DNA from: Colwellia sp.
Lineage (GTDB): Bacteria > Pseudomonadota > Gammaproteobacteria > Enterobacterales > Alteromonadaceae
Reading direction: 5' to 3'
DNA: 46,543 nucleotides
Assembly (NCBI GenBank): GCA_013215655.1
Contig: JABSOX010000043.1
Span: forward strand, 1 to 46,543
Part shown: piece by piece, positions 1-8,649 of the stretch
Layout of the letters: every line of letters begins with the position of its first letter
Position numbering within the stretch: position 1 is the stretch's first letter
Position numbers and translations under genes: made by a program
The notes under the pieces: model-generated
Told to the model about the DNA's origin: nothing
Seen by the model: the letters and a program-made list of their open reading frames with translations, nothing else
The model's database searches: none

Positions 1-1
1 C

Positions 2-643
2 GCCGCCAAAGAAGAGCAAGTTGAAACATTCGTTTATGCGGCATCTAGTTCTACTTATGGTGATCATCCGGATTTGCCAAAAGTAGAAGACAAAATCGGT
101 AAACCACTTTCTCCTTATGCCGTTACTAAATACGTAAACGAATTATATGCTGATGTATTTTTTAAAACCTATGGTTTAAATACTATTGGTTTGCGTTACT
201 TTAATGTCTTTGGCAAAAGACAAGATCCTAACGGCGCTTATGCTGCTGTTATTCCTAAATGGGTCTCAGCAATCTATAACAACGAAGATGTAATTATTAA
301 TGGTGATGGCGAAACTAGCCGTGACTTCTGTTTTATTGAGAATGTAGTACAAGCCAATATATTATCGGCGGTTGCAACCAGTGAAGCTAAAAATAACGTT
401 TATAACGTAGCACTAGGTGATATAACAACACTGAACGTACTTTTTGATAGCCTAAGGTCTGCATTGGCTGACAATGATATTAATTACGATAAATCACCTG
501 TTTATCGAGACTTTAGAGCGGGTGATGTTAGGCATTCACAAGCTGATATTAGTAAAGCAAAATCTCTTCTGGGATTTGAGCCTGAATTTAAAATATTGCC
601 CGGTATTGAAAAAGCAATGACATGGTACGTTAAGAATCTTTAA
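2..643 (+). CDS. UDP-N-acetylglucosamine 4-epimerase-like (WbpP/TviC type), 5' truncated
   Basis: The frame is open from base 2, so the gene starts left of the window; 213 C-terminal residues are visible. An extended short-chain dehydrogenase/reductase is shown by the SSSTYG segment (catalytic Ser region), then PYAVTKY with the catalytic Tyr-x-x-x-Lys, then LRYFNVFG and the sugar-binding stretch GDGETSRDF. The run [15 protein letters not shown] is typical of the WbpP/TviC group, which interconverts UDP-GlcNAc and UDP-GalNAc for surface polysaccharides. The NAD-binding Rossmann glycine motif lies outside the window. A TTG at 74 is inside the conserved fold and is not the start. A simple UDP-glucose 4-epimerase is the alternative. 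The gene suggests that a polysaccharide locus continues to the left. Confidence 0.85.
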   Translation, partial: AAKEEQVETFVYAASSSTYGDHPDLPKVEDKIGKPLSPYAVTKYVNELYADVFFKTYGLNTIGLRYFNVFGKRQDPNGAYAAVIPKWVSAIYNNEDVIINGDGETSRDFCFIENVVQANILSAVATSEAKNNVYNVALGDITTLNVLFDSLRSALADNDINYDKSPVYRDFRAGDVRHSQADISKAKSLLGFEPEFKILPGIEKAMTWYVKNL

Positions 644-653
644 AGACTATTTT

Positions 654-730
654 ATGTAGGTTGAGGTTTACCTCAACAAGACTAATTTACCTTCTTGTCG
701 CAGTACAGGTTATTAGTTCTCGACCTACAT
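654..730. repeat. Imperfect inverted repeat, REP/MITE-like
   Basis: ATGTAGGTTGAG at 654-665 is matched by its near reverse complement CTCGACCTACAT at 719-730 (one mismatch). Inside it lies a perfect 7-bp hairpin, TTGAGGT-TT-ACCTCAA, at 661-676. The element lies in the spacer after the epimerase gene and codes for nothing visible. Its form resembles a small dispersed palindromic repeat, but no second copy was seen in this window. Confidence 0.4.
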
Positions 731-872
731 TATCCAGACAGCCATATTTAAGGCTAAGAAACCATCCAGCTAACGGCCAGTATAATAAATGCGTAGACCG
801 TTTAGCTACAATCAGTCTATAGATAATTGTGTAAAGAAACCTGACATTTTTAATGAAATTTGTCTACAGATC

Positions 873-910
873 AAAAAAGCCATTCTATTTTAGAATGGCT
901 TTTGATTTTT
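873..910. terminator. Bidirectional intrinsic terminator
   Basis: A perfect 13-bp stem (875-887 with 891-903) closes a 3-base TTT loop. It has a T-rich tail on the plus strand and an A-run at 873-878 that becomes the U-tract on the minus strand. It sits between the convergent epimerase and PEP-CTERM genes and should stop both transcripts. Confidence 0.9.
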
Positions 911-924
911 ACTACTGTAAGTTA

Positions 925-1887
925 TTAAGCGCGTTTACGTCTAATACCCATGAATAGTAGTACGCCACCAAATAAAGCTATTGTAGAAGGCTCTGGAACA
1001 TTAGTAAGGTCTGCAGGGTCTCTAATATAAATATTCATATGTGATATTCCAGAATAGTTATCATTACATTCTCTGGTTGTCTCAGTTAATTCGCACTTTT
1101 TACCGAAGTCATTCGTAGCAATTGTGCCACTCAGTTTATAAGGTGATAAGAAATCTAAATCTGTATTTCCATAAGTCAGCTCTTCAAAAGCAAATATTTC
1201 TTTGAAATTAAAATCGTATACACCTACATGGTTACCAGCTTTTATTGAAAAGGCTAAGTGATCAAATGTTGCTTCACCTAATATTTCTCTAGCTTGTAAC
1301 AGGGATCCTAGCTTAGCTTCTATCGTCCAATTCATGTTTTTACAATCAGTAAGATCGGTGCAGGTGAGATCTATAGACAGAAGGTCTCCAATATATAGCC
1401 CTCCGTCATCACGATCTGCACCTAAAGTACCGTAAGTTGGAGTTCCATTATTACTTGTTGCATCAAAGTGACCTACACGAATCCAACCGGGATCATCCTC
1501 AATACCATCGGAACTTAAAGCTTGTAAATCTCCGCCTAGAGAAGCCGCGGTATTGTCAATAAAAGCACCATCAGCGAAAAAGATATTATCTCCATTTAAT
1601 AAACCGTCTCCCCATTCACCTATATTATTTCCGACATTATTTAGCGGGCCATCATTTGCACCGCCATTACCTGTCTCACTAAACATACCCGCACACGAGG
1701 TAGAATCATATGTTTGGTTTAATTTATTAGTCTCAGTCGGGTCTACAATAGCTATAAGTGAAATTGAAGTTAACTTCACATTCATTACATTACAATCATT
1801 ATAATTAATAATCGTTGCAAACGACATTTGTGTAACAAACATCGATAGAGTTGCTAATACTTTGATTAAGGATGAACTTTTAAACAT
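925..1887 (-). CDS. PEP-CTERM exported protein
   Basis: This 320-residue secreted protein carries a C-terminal exosortase sorting signal: VPEPSTIALFGG, a hydrophobic helix, and the basic tail RRKRA. Residues 1-24 form a signal peptide ending in SFA. I chose the ATG at 1887 because GGAG lies 6 bases upstream; a GTG 15 bases further upstream would put that Shine-Dalgarno inside the gene. The mature part has Asn/Gly/Asp-rich segments and several Cys residues and matches no domain I recognise. In this family, exosortase processes the C-terminal signal and the proteins usually go to the cell surface or extracellular matrix. No exosortase gene is visible here. A sigma-54-like promoter lies upstream, and the matching regulators PrsK/PrsR are about 17 kb away. 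Confidence 0.88.
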   Translation of the reverse strand: MFKSSSLIKVLATLSMFVTQMSFATIINYNDCNVMNVKLTSISLIAIVDPTETNKLNQTYDSTSCAGMFSETGNGGANDGPLNNVGNNIGEWGDGLLNGDNIFFADGAFIDNTAASLGGDLQALSSDGIEDDPGWIRVGHFDATSNNGTPTYGTLGADRDDGGLYIGDLLSIDLTCTDLTDCKNMNWTIEAKLGSLLQAREILGEATFDHLAFSIKAGNHVGVYDFNFKEIFAFEELTYGNTDLDFLSPYKLSGTIATNDFGKKCELTETTRECNDNYSGISHMNIYIRDPADLTNVPEPSTIALFGGVLLFMGIRRKRA

Positions 1888-2251
1888 GAACGTCTCCAGC
1901 ACATATATTTTATGCAGAACTTATATACTGCCTATACTGCCTATACAGCATAATATAAGCCATACTATAAATATCATATAAAATCAGTGAATTAGTAAAA
2001 ACCGCACATTTTAAAATTGTACATATGTAAAAAATACTGACACAAAAACCTTCACATTAAATTGACAAATAATATGCATTCAATAAGTTATAAGAAGTGT
2101 ATAAAGAAGGAACATCGTTTAATTCGTTAAACTTGTAGTTTTCTGTAAGAAACAAAATTTTACTAAAGTACATTTATACAAATAAGATCTACTAAGATTT
2201 GCAAAACTCTAATATCATTACTTACTAATCAATGGCTAAAAATTGAGTAAT
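1888..2251. other. Non-coding spacer between the PEP-CTERM and DUF2970 genes
   Basis: This divergent spacer holds the candidate sigma-54 promoter and, overlapping its -12 side, a 9-base tandem repeat (TACTGCCTA twice at 1926-1943, then a degenerate third unit at 1944-1952). The rest, roughly 1970-2240, is very AT-rich. I see no convincing ORF or RNA in it; a plus-strand promoter for the DUF2970 gene is presumably here but is not distinct. Confidence 0.6.
1947..1964 (-). promoter_or_regulatory. Candidate sigma-54 (-24/-12) promoter of the PEP-CTERM gene
   Basis: On the minus strand the sequence reads TGGCTTATATTATGCT (1962-1947). It matches TGGCACG-N4-TTGCW at the invariant GG (-24) and GC (-12) with exactly 10 bases between them. 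Initiation would be near 1936, leaving a leader of about 50 bases before the ATG at 1887. Sigma-54 control fits PrsR, a GAFTGA-type activator encoded in this window. The region is AT-rich, so a chance match is possible. Confidence 0.5.
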
Positions 2252-2449
2252 ATGAAAGAAGATAACGGAAGCGGTCTAAAAGAAGTTTTTAAAAGTGTCG
2301 GTGCCGCATTTTTTGGTGTGCAGAGTAGTAAAAACAGAGAGAGAGACTTTTCTCAAGGAAAAATTAGTCACTTTATTATTGTTGGCGTTATTTCTGTTGC
2401 ACTATTTATTGGCGGACTAATCGCACTTGTTTCACTTGTGCTGCCCTAA
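2252..2449 (+). CDS. DUF2970 family small membrane protein
   Basis: A 65-residue protein. The N-terminal half contains KSVGAAFFGVQSSKNRERDF, the family signature, and the C-terminal half is one transmembrane helix (about residues 38-62). The function of DUF2970 is not known. I start at the ATG at 2252 with a weak GAG upstream; an in-frame TTG at 2243 would add three residues. The gene ends 18 bases before the end of dam, which is convergent, and no terminator is visible between them. Confidence 0.75.
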   Translation: MKEDNGSGLKEVFKSVGAAFFGVQSSKNRERDFSQGKISHFIIVGVISVALFIGGLIALVSLVLP

Positions 2450-2467
2450 CCCTTAGAACAAAATATG

Positions 2468-3286
2468 CTATTGATACAAGGCTAGTAACTCTGCGACTTT
2501 TTTACGCGTGCTACCTTTTTGGCTAATGGTACGAGCAACTTTTATCGATTTAATTGTAGTTGCATGCTCATATATTTTACGTGTCCAAATAGTATCGTGA
2601 TTACTAAGCAATACCGATACACCTTTTTCCTTTAATACTTCCTCAGCAGCGTTGGCTAAATCAGCCTGCTCATCTAAGCCAAAGCCATTACCTGCATAAC
2701 TGGTGAAACTTGCCGTTTTACTTAAAGGCACATACGGTGGATCGCAATAGATAACATCGTTCTTTTTTGCTCGAGCAAACGTTTGTCGATAACCTTCACA
2801 GACAAACGTCGCTTTCTGTGATTTTTCGGAAAAAAATTCTAATTCAGCTTGTGGAAAATAAGGCTTTTTATATTTACCGAAAGGAACGTTGTAACCACCC
2901 GATTTATTATATCGACATAAACCGTTATAACCATGTCGGTTCATATATAAAAATAATAGTGAACGCTGATATTTATCCGTTGTTTGATTAAAGTCTTTAC
3001 GGAATTGATAATAGCTTTCTGCATTATTATTTTCTGGTGAAAATAACTTTTTGACATCAGCTATAAATTTGACGGGCTTTCGCTGGACGATTTTATATAA
3101 GTTGATTAAGTCTTGATTAATATCATTCAATAGATAGTGTACAAAATCACTATTTAAGAAGATAGAACCCGCGCCAACAAAAGGCTCTATTAATCGGTCA
3201 GCACTAGGTAAGGTTTTGTTGATAACATCGCTTAGAGCATATTTACCACCAGCCCATTTAAGAAACGCTCGATGCTTTTTTATCAT
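2468..3286 (-). CDS. dam: DNA adenine methylase (GATC-specific)
   Basis: This 272-residue N6-adenine methyltransferase of the Dam class methylates adenine in GATC for mismatch repair, replication timing and gene regulation. Visible motifs are FLKWAGGKYAL at about 8-18, the SAM-binding FVGAGSIFLN at 36-45, and the catalytic DPPY at 182-185. The ATG at 3286 gives the usual Dam N-terminus (Met-Ile-Lys-Lys-His-Arg-Ala-Phe-Leu-Lys-Trp) with an AGGCGG directly upstream. A TTG 12 bases earlier is less likely. It is the last gene of the aroK-aroB-damX-dam series, the conserved gammaproteobacterial order. Confidence 0.95.
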   Translation of the reverse strand: MIKKHRAFLKWAGGKYALSDVINKTLPSADRLIEPFVGAGSIFLNSDFVHYLLNDINQDLINLYKIVQRKPVKFIADVKKLFSPENNNAESYYQFRKDFNQTTDKYQRSLLFLYMNRHGYNGLCRYNKSGGYNVPFGKYKKPYFPQAELEFFSEKSQKATFVCEGYRQTFARAKKNDVIYCDPPYVPLSKTASFTSYAGNGFGLDEQADLANAAEEVLKEKGVSVLLSNHDTIWTRKIYEHATTIKSIKVARTISQKGSTRKKVAELLALYQ

Positions 3287-3358
3287 TCCGCCTAGCAACC
3301 TTTACTACTTATTTCACATATTATTATGTGCTTTAAATTTGAGACGGATTGTATCTAA

Positions 3359-4813
3359 TTAATTGCTTTGTTGATACTGCTGGATTTCACTATTAACGGC
3401 TTCGATCGATTTTATCCACGAGCCACGTTCTTGTAACTCAATAGGCAATGATATTAACGCCTGTTCGGCTTGAAATCGAGAGGGGAAAATCAAAGAGGTA
3501 ATGACTAAAAACTTCTGTTGATTCAAATTACGGTAGTATCCTAAGTAATCAATATTTGCATATTCATTAATAAACTCTTCAAATACTGAAAACTGTGAAA
3601 AACCAGCGATTTGTACAACAAAGCCCGTATTCTTATTTATATAGTTTTCACTATTAATTTTGCTATAAACAACTTCGTTATTGTTAGTTAGTGGCTCTGT
3701 ATCAGTCGTGACTGATTTTACTGTTTTTACTAGCGCTTGACGAAAAGGTGTTTCTTTACTTATCGGTGCAACAACAACTTGCGTATTATTTTTGATCGAT
3801 GAAATCGCTTGTGGTTCAATTAATTTTATCGTTATGCTTTTAACTACCTCACCTTCAATTGTTTCATCATCATGAAGATTAATACTTGAACGAGTGATCG
3901 GTTCTTCTTTAGTGTTTATTTCATTAACTTCCGAAGTGACAATAGCCTGTAATATATCATTACGACTTGCACCTTGTTGTTCACTTATAACCAACTCTTT
4001 ATCAATAATCGAACCTTTTGCTTTATCTTTTATTGCTTTGTCTATTTTTGATTTATTCTTTTTAGTTAATACAAAAGTGCTGACAATTTCATTATTTTCG
4101 TTAAAGTTTTGTTCAATTAGCTCAGAAAAGTCAATTGACTGACGTTGCTGTAATACAACGAGTAGTGAAACAATAACCAATAGACTAACAAAAGCTGTTA
4201 GCCATATCTTTTTTGCTTTGCCGAACGATAAAAATGAAATGCCAGTTTTTAATTTTTTTGAACCTAAACTGATCAATTGACCCGATTGAGCAGATAATAT
4301 AGAAACCTTATGATCAAAGAGGCTTCTGTTTCTTGCCATCTCAGTACCTGTTTCCTTAGCACCAAGTAACAACACATTAATATTTCTCTTTGTTTTCTTG
4401 GCGATTTCAGACAACTGACATAGTTCATGTAACAATTGTAAAGATAATAGCTCCGCATTTTCGATAACAATGCTTATTGCATCAGTCTCTATTTTTGAAA
4501 AATTAATGATACTTACCGCAAGAGATTGCTCAGGATCAAATAAACTATTACCAAATAATTGTTCGATGATACGACAACGGATTTGGATATTATTTAGTTT
4601 GGGAGATATGCTAACAAAAGCGGTGTTTTGTTCATCGGGTAAGGTTGCAATATATTCACTACCAATTTGTGCAAACGTTTCTAAATCATCATTGATGACA
4701 AGAATCGCTTGTTTGGAGAAGCGAAAAATATAATCTATACGGGCACTAGCACTTATCGTGGTAACACTAGGGTGTTTATCTGATTTATTTGTTGAATACG
4801 CTAGCGCGGACAT
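3359..4813 (-). CDS. damX: DamX-like cell division protein with SPOR domain
   Basis: A 484-residue inner-membrane protein. Residues 1-180 resemble the ATPase-like domain of the DamX/ExeA type but lack a recognisable Walker A GxxxxGK. A Walker-B-like hydrophobic strand ends in IENAE near 117-121. One transmembrane helix is at 203-221. A low-complexity periplasmic linker follows, and a SPOR domain (about 395-472, beginning FVVQIAGFSQ) ends the protein. SPOR domains bind denuded peptidoglycan glycans at the division septum. The gene lies 22 bases after aroB and 60 before the dam ORF, which is the classic position of damX. The ATPase fold is inferred; the SPOR domain and helix are clear. Confidence 0.88.
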   Translation of the reverse strand: MSALAYSTNKSDKHPSVTTISASARIDYIFRFSKQAILVINDDLETFAQIGSEYIATLPDEQNTAFVSISPKLNNIQIRCRIIEQLFGNSLFDPEQSLAVSIINFSKIETDAISIVIENAELLSLQLLHELCQLSEIAKKTKRNINVLLLGAKETGTEMARNRSLFDHKVSILSAQSGQLISLGSKKLKTGISFLSFGKAKKIWLTAFVSLLVIVSLLVVLQQRQSIDFSELIEQNFNENNEIVSTFVLTKKNKSKIDKAIKDKAKGSIIDKELVISEQQGASRNDILQAIVTSEVNEINTKEEPITRSSINLHDDETIEGEVVKSITIKLIEPQAISSIKNNTQVVVAPISKETPFRQALVKTVKSVTTDTEPLTNNNEVVYSKINSENYINKNTGFVVQIAGFSQFSVFEEFINEYANIDYLGYYRNLNQQKFLVITSLIFPSRFQAEQALISLPIELQERGSWIKSIEAVNSEIQQYQQSN

Positions 4814-4835
4814 ACTTCACCTTTCTGACTCTTAT

Positions 4836-5900
4836 TTACAGAATTTGCTGAAGTATCTCCTCAGTGACATCGTCACGAATTTCAGATTTACCAATCGCCG
4901 TTGGTACAATAAAACGTAGCTTACCTGCTAAGTTTTTCTTATCACGACGCATATGACAAATATACTCATCAAAGCCCATGTTTTCAGGCGACTCTAATGG
5001 AAGATCAAATGCGCTTATTAAAGACTCTATGCGACGAAGATCTGACACTTCTAGCAAATTCATTGCTACTGCTAGTTTAGCAGCAAGTACCATGCCAGTG
5101 GCTACAGCTTCGCCATGAAGCCATTTACCATAACCTTGATCCGCTTCAATCGCGTGACCAAAAGTATGTCCAAGGTTTAATAATGCTCTTATTCCGCCTT
5201 CTTTTTCATCTTCAGCAACAATATCCGCTTTACATTGACAACAAGTCTCAATCATTTTGCTAAGAGCTGTTTGATCACCTGATTTAATTAGCTTGATATT
5301 GTCTTCTAACCAAGTAAAAAAAGCGTAGTCACCCAATATGCCATATTTGATTACTTCGGCCATACCCGCATTGAACTCTCTTTCAGGTAAGGTTTTTAAG
5401 CTATCAATATCGATAAATACGGCAGTAGGTTGATAGAAAGCCCCTACCATATTTTTACCTAAAGGATGATTAATGGCTGTTTTTCCGCCAACAGAGGAGT
5501 CGACTTGCGACAATAAAGTTGTCGGCACCTGAATAAAGTCAATACCACGCTGATAACATGCAGCAGCAAATCCGGTTATATCACCAATAACCCCACCTCC
5601 AAGCGCAATAAGAGTGCTATCTCGGCCGTGCTCATTAGCAAGTAGATGTGACATAATTTTATCAAAATTAGCTAAGCTTTTTTCGGCTTCACCATCAGGT
5701 AAAATAATTTCATCAATATCATAACCGATGAGACTCTCTTTAAGCTTTTGAGCATATAATGGATGAACAATATTATTAGAAACAATACAGATACGCTTAC
5801 CGCGGATATGACTAGACAACAAACTATTATTTTTTAATAATTTGTTGTCTATGTATATAGGATAACTTCTAGTATCTAAATCAACATGAAGAGTTGTCAT
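4836..5900 (-). CDS. aroB: 3-dehydroquinate synthase
   Basis: A 354-residue enzyme of the shikimate pathway that converts DAHP to 3-dehydroquinate using NAD and a divalent metal. The NAD site is shown by GGGVIGD at 101-107, followed by VPTTLLSQVDSSVGGKTAIN at 125-144. The metal ligands are recognisable as E182, H245 in LNLGHTFGHA, and H262. Length and order match the E. coli enzyme. It follows aroK by 17 bases in the same direction, so the two successive shikimate genes are almost certainly cotranscribed. Confidence 0.97.
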   Translation of the reverse strand: MTTLHVDLDTRSYPIYIDNKLLKNNSLLSSHIRGKRICIVSNNIVHPLYAQKLKESLIGYDIDEIILPDGEAEKSLANFDKIMSHLLANEHGRDSTLIALGGGVIGDITGFAAACYQRGIDFIQVPTTLLSQVDSSVGGKTAINHPLGKNMVGAFYQPTAVFIDIDSLKTLPEREFNAGMAEVIKYGILGDYAFFTWLEDNIKLIKSGDQTALSKMIETCCQCKADIVAEDEKEGGIRALLNLGHTFGHAIEADQGYGKWLHGEAVATGMVLAAKLAVAMNLLEVSDLRRIESLISAFDLPLESPENMGFDEYICHMRRDKKNLAGKLRFIVPTAIGKSEIRDDVTEEILQQIL

Positions 5901-5917
5901 GATTATGTCTTACAATC

Positions 5918-6436
5918 TTAAAAGTCTAAGCGTTCTACAATTTTATGAGCAACAACTTTTGCACTTTGATCATCTGTTTGAACAATCACATCAGCAATTT
6001 CTTCATACAGAGGATTACGTTCTACCGCTAAGTTTTCTAAAACAGTACGAGGCTCTTCTGATGTTTGTAACAACGGACGACGACGATCTCTTTGTGTACG
6101 TGCTACTTGTTTATCAATAGTTGTTTCAAGATATACAACAATGCCACGTGCCGATAATCGATTACGCACTTGTGCGCTAATTACTGATCCACCACCGGTT
6201 GCTAAAACAATACCTTGTTTTTCAGATAAATCTTCAATTACGCTTTCTTCTCGTTTACGAAAGCCTTCTTCACCTTCAAGATCAAAAACCCAGGCGATAT
6301 CAGCACCTGTGCGGCGCTCTATTTCTTGGTCAGAATCAAAAAATTCAAGATGTAGCCTCTCAGCTAACTCTCTACCAATGGTGCTTTTGCCTGCGCCCAT
6401 AGGGCCTACAAGGAAAATATTACGTTTTTCTGCCAT
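5918..6436 (-). CDS. aroK: Shikimate kinase I
   Basis: A 172-residue kinase that phosphorylates shikimate at the 3-hydroxyl. It shows the Walker [10 protein letters not shown] at 11-19, the substrate-binding DSDQ at 34-37, the arginine in GFRKRE at about 60, the GGGSV loop at 81-85, and an arginine-rich lid near 116-120. It stands between pilQ and aroB, as in most gammaproteobacteria. The gap of 147 bases to pilQ contains two inverted repeats, so aroK may also have its own control. Confidence 0.96.
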   Translation of the reverse strand: MAEKRNIFLVGPMGAGKSTIGRELAERLHLEFFDSDQEIERRTGADIAWVFDLEGEEGFRKREESVIEDLSEKQGIVLATGGGSVISAQVRNRLSARGIVVYLETTIDKQVARTQRDRRRPLLQTSEEPRTVLENLAVERNPLYEEIADVIVQTDDQSAKVVAHKIVERLDF

Positions 6437-6490
6437 TAGACTAATTAAACTCGTTATAAATAAATTACGTTAAAATAGGGTAAGGAGACC

Positions 6491-6577
6491 CCCTCGAAAA
6501 TTTCAAGGGCGTAATTATCGCAATTGTTCTATGTACATTGCAAGTAAGTGAGGCGAAAAGTCGTCACTTACTTGCAA
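6491..6577 (-). terminator. Hairpins in the pilQ-aroK gap
   Basis: There is a perfect 14-bp inverted repeat (6538-6551 with 6564-6577) 7 bases after the pilQ stop. A second, smaller palindrome is at 6491-6509 (CCCT...AGGG with one wobble pair). Neither is followed by a clear U-tract on the minus strand, so termination is a guess. The first could instead protect or process the pilQ mRNA end, separating it from aroK expression. Confidence 0.5.
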
Positions 6578-6583
6578 AATAAC

Positions 6584-8641
6584 TTAAAAACGCTCGGTAA
6601 CTATGCGTGGTGTAACAAAAATCAGTAATTCTTTTTTTTCATTAAAGTTTGTACTATTTCTAAATAACCAACCAAAATAAGGAATATCGCCCAAAACGGG
6701 TACTTTAGAAACAGTATTTATAATTGCTTGTTGATAAATTCCACCCAATACGATGGTTTCACCATTATTGACTAAAACTTGTGTACCAATACGTTGAGTA
6801 TCAATTGCCGGTGCTTGACCATTTTGTACATCAGACACGGTATCTTGTGTAATCACTAAATCAAGAATAATGCGGTCATCCGGCGTAATATGTGGTGTCA
6901 CCGTTAAACTCAGCACGGCTTTTTTAAATTGTGTCGTCGTTGCACCACTTGAAGACGCTTCTTGGTAAGGTATTTCGACGCCCTGCTCAATATAAGCTTC
7001 TTTTTGGTTGGAAGTGGTAATACGGGGACTCGCTATAATCTCGCCTTTATTTTCTTTTTCCATAGCCGTTAGTTCAAGGTCTAATATCGTACCATCAGCT
7101 AAACGAGCTATCTGAAAAGCAATACTTCCCGCAGGTGTCGCTGCAGGTAAATTTACGTTAAGCCGATCTGATAACGGCGGAACAATACCGCCAGAAGCGA
7201 TATCAGCACCCGTTAATGTTCCTGAGGTAGAAGAATCACCATTGATATTTGTGACCCCCCACCGAATACCAAGCTCTTCGTTAATACTATCTTTAACTGT
7301 CACCATTCTCGCTTCAATAACAACCTGACGGATAGGTACATCTAATACATTCACCATACGTTTAATATCTTCAATACTTTTAGCGGTATCGCGTAGTAAC
7401 AAGGTATTGGTTCTTTCATCAACACTGACACTACCACGTGTTGACAAAATACTATTATCCTCGGTTTTGATAAGACCTGCTAATTCAGAAGCTTTTGCAT
7501 AATTAACTTGTACAAACTCTGAATATAGTGGAGCCAATTCTTCAACTTGCTGTAAAGCTTGCAAGTCCCGAGCTTCACGCGCAGTTAATTCATCACTTGG
7601 AGCAACCATTAAAATGTTGCCCTCCATACGCTTATCTAATCCTTTTACTTTCAAAATAATATCAAGCGCCTGATCCCAAGGAACACCATCAAGTCTTAAA
7701 GTAATGTTACCCGCTACAGTGTCACTGGTAACTAAATTAAAACCATTATAATCGGCAATTATTTGTAATACCGTACGTACCGGAATATCTTGAAAATTCA
7801 ACGATATTGCTCGACCACTAAAATCGTCTTCTTCTCCTAAATAGCCCGGATTTTTAATTTTTTTGCTCACCGTTATTGAAAATACATTATTGAGTTGTTG
7901 ATGTTTAAAGGTAAAACCTGAGTCAATATCGATCACCAAGCGAGCATTTCGCCCTTCTCTGAAAGTTTCGATACCTGAAACTAACGTACCAAAATCAGTA
8001 ACATCCAATTTATATAGCAAATCTTCAATAATTTGAGTATTGTGAAATTCAACATAAAGTTTTCCTAACTTATCACTTACATCTACCGCCACCATACTGT
8101 CATCAAGATGAATAATTATTTGTGCATCACCTTTTTGCCCTTTGCGAAAGTCTAACGATTGGATATTATTAATGAACTCATTGCCAAGTGCATTGACTTT
8201 TGAAACCGCGGTATTAGGTACATCTTTATTTAATATAAGAGAAAATGTTGTTTCATTTTGACTTACGTCAAAAATAGACAAGTTGTCTAGGTGAACAGAG
8301 GCAACTACTTGACCGGCAACTTTATTAACGGTTACTCGACTAACACCCGCATGATCAATCATAGTTTCATTTAATTGTTGATTAAAATCATCCGCAGCAA
8401 AAGTAATATCAATCCGCGCTGGGTTCATTGATGTTTTAACATTAGGTTGCCCAATTATATTTTCTGACAATTGAAAAACCAGCTCAATTTCATTATTCTG
8501 CATCGTATTATATTGAAATGCAGTTAAGCTTGTAGAATGTGCAGAAGTAGCCGTTACGCTCAAAATAACAAACGCCAACCATTTCAATCTCGAAGAAGAA
8601 CTCAATACCATATACTCTTTCACTTTTTTAAATAGCAACAT
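6584..8641 (-). CDS. pilQ: Type IV pilus secretin PilQ
   Basis: A 685-residue outer-membrane secretin through which the type IV pilus passes. A signal peptide (hydrophobic about 20-35) is followed by two AMIN domains (about 38-140 and 165-265), a secretin/TonB short N domain beginning ISLNFQDIPVRTVL, an N1 (NolW) domain, and the C-terminal secretin beta-barrel. The last contains the signature VPVLGDIPYFGWLFRN. The ATG at 8641 has AAGGGA 5 bases upstream and follows the pilP stop by 8 bases. A later ATG ten codons in also fits the signal peptide but has a poorer ribosome site. It is the last gene of pilMNOPQ. Confidence 0.96.
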   Translation of the reverse strand: MLLFKKVKEYMVLSSSSRLKWLAFVILSVTATSAHSTSLTAFQYNTMQNNEIELVFQLSENIIGQPNVKTSMNPARIDITFAADDFNQQLNETMIDHAGVSRVTVNKVAGQVVASVHLDNLSIFDVSQNETTFSLILNKDVPNTAVSKVNALGNEFINNIQSLDFRKGQKGDAQIIIHLDDSMVAVDVSDKLGKLYVEFHNTQIIEDLLYKLDVTDFGTLVSGIETFREGRNARLVIDIDSGFTFKHQQLNNVFSITVSKKIKNPGYLGEEDDFSGRAISLNFQDIPVRTVLQIIADYNGFNLVTSDTVAGNITLRLDGVPWDQALDIILKVKGLDKRMEGNILMVAPSDELTAREARDLQALQQVEELAPLYSEFVQVNYAKASELAGLIKTEDNSILSTRGSVSVDERTNTLLLRDTAKSIEDIKRMVNVLDVPIRQVVIEARMVTVKDSINEELGIRWGVTNINGDSSTSGTLTGADIASGGIVPPLSDRLNVNLPAATPAGSIAFQIARLADGTILDLELTAMEKENKGEIIASPRITTSNQKEAYIEQGVEIPYQEASSSGATTTQFKKAVLSLTVTPHITPDDRIILDLVITQDTVSDVQNGQAPAIDTQRIGTQVLVNNGETIVLGGIYQQAIINTVSKVPVLGDIPYFGWLFRNSTNFNEKKELLIFVTPRIVTERF

Positions 8642-8649
8642 TAGTTCCC

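Noticed and set aside
6141-6473. 110-codon plus-strand ORF
   Set aside because: Antisense to aroK, which has all shikimate kinase motifs.
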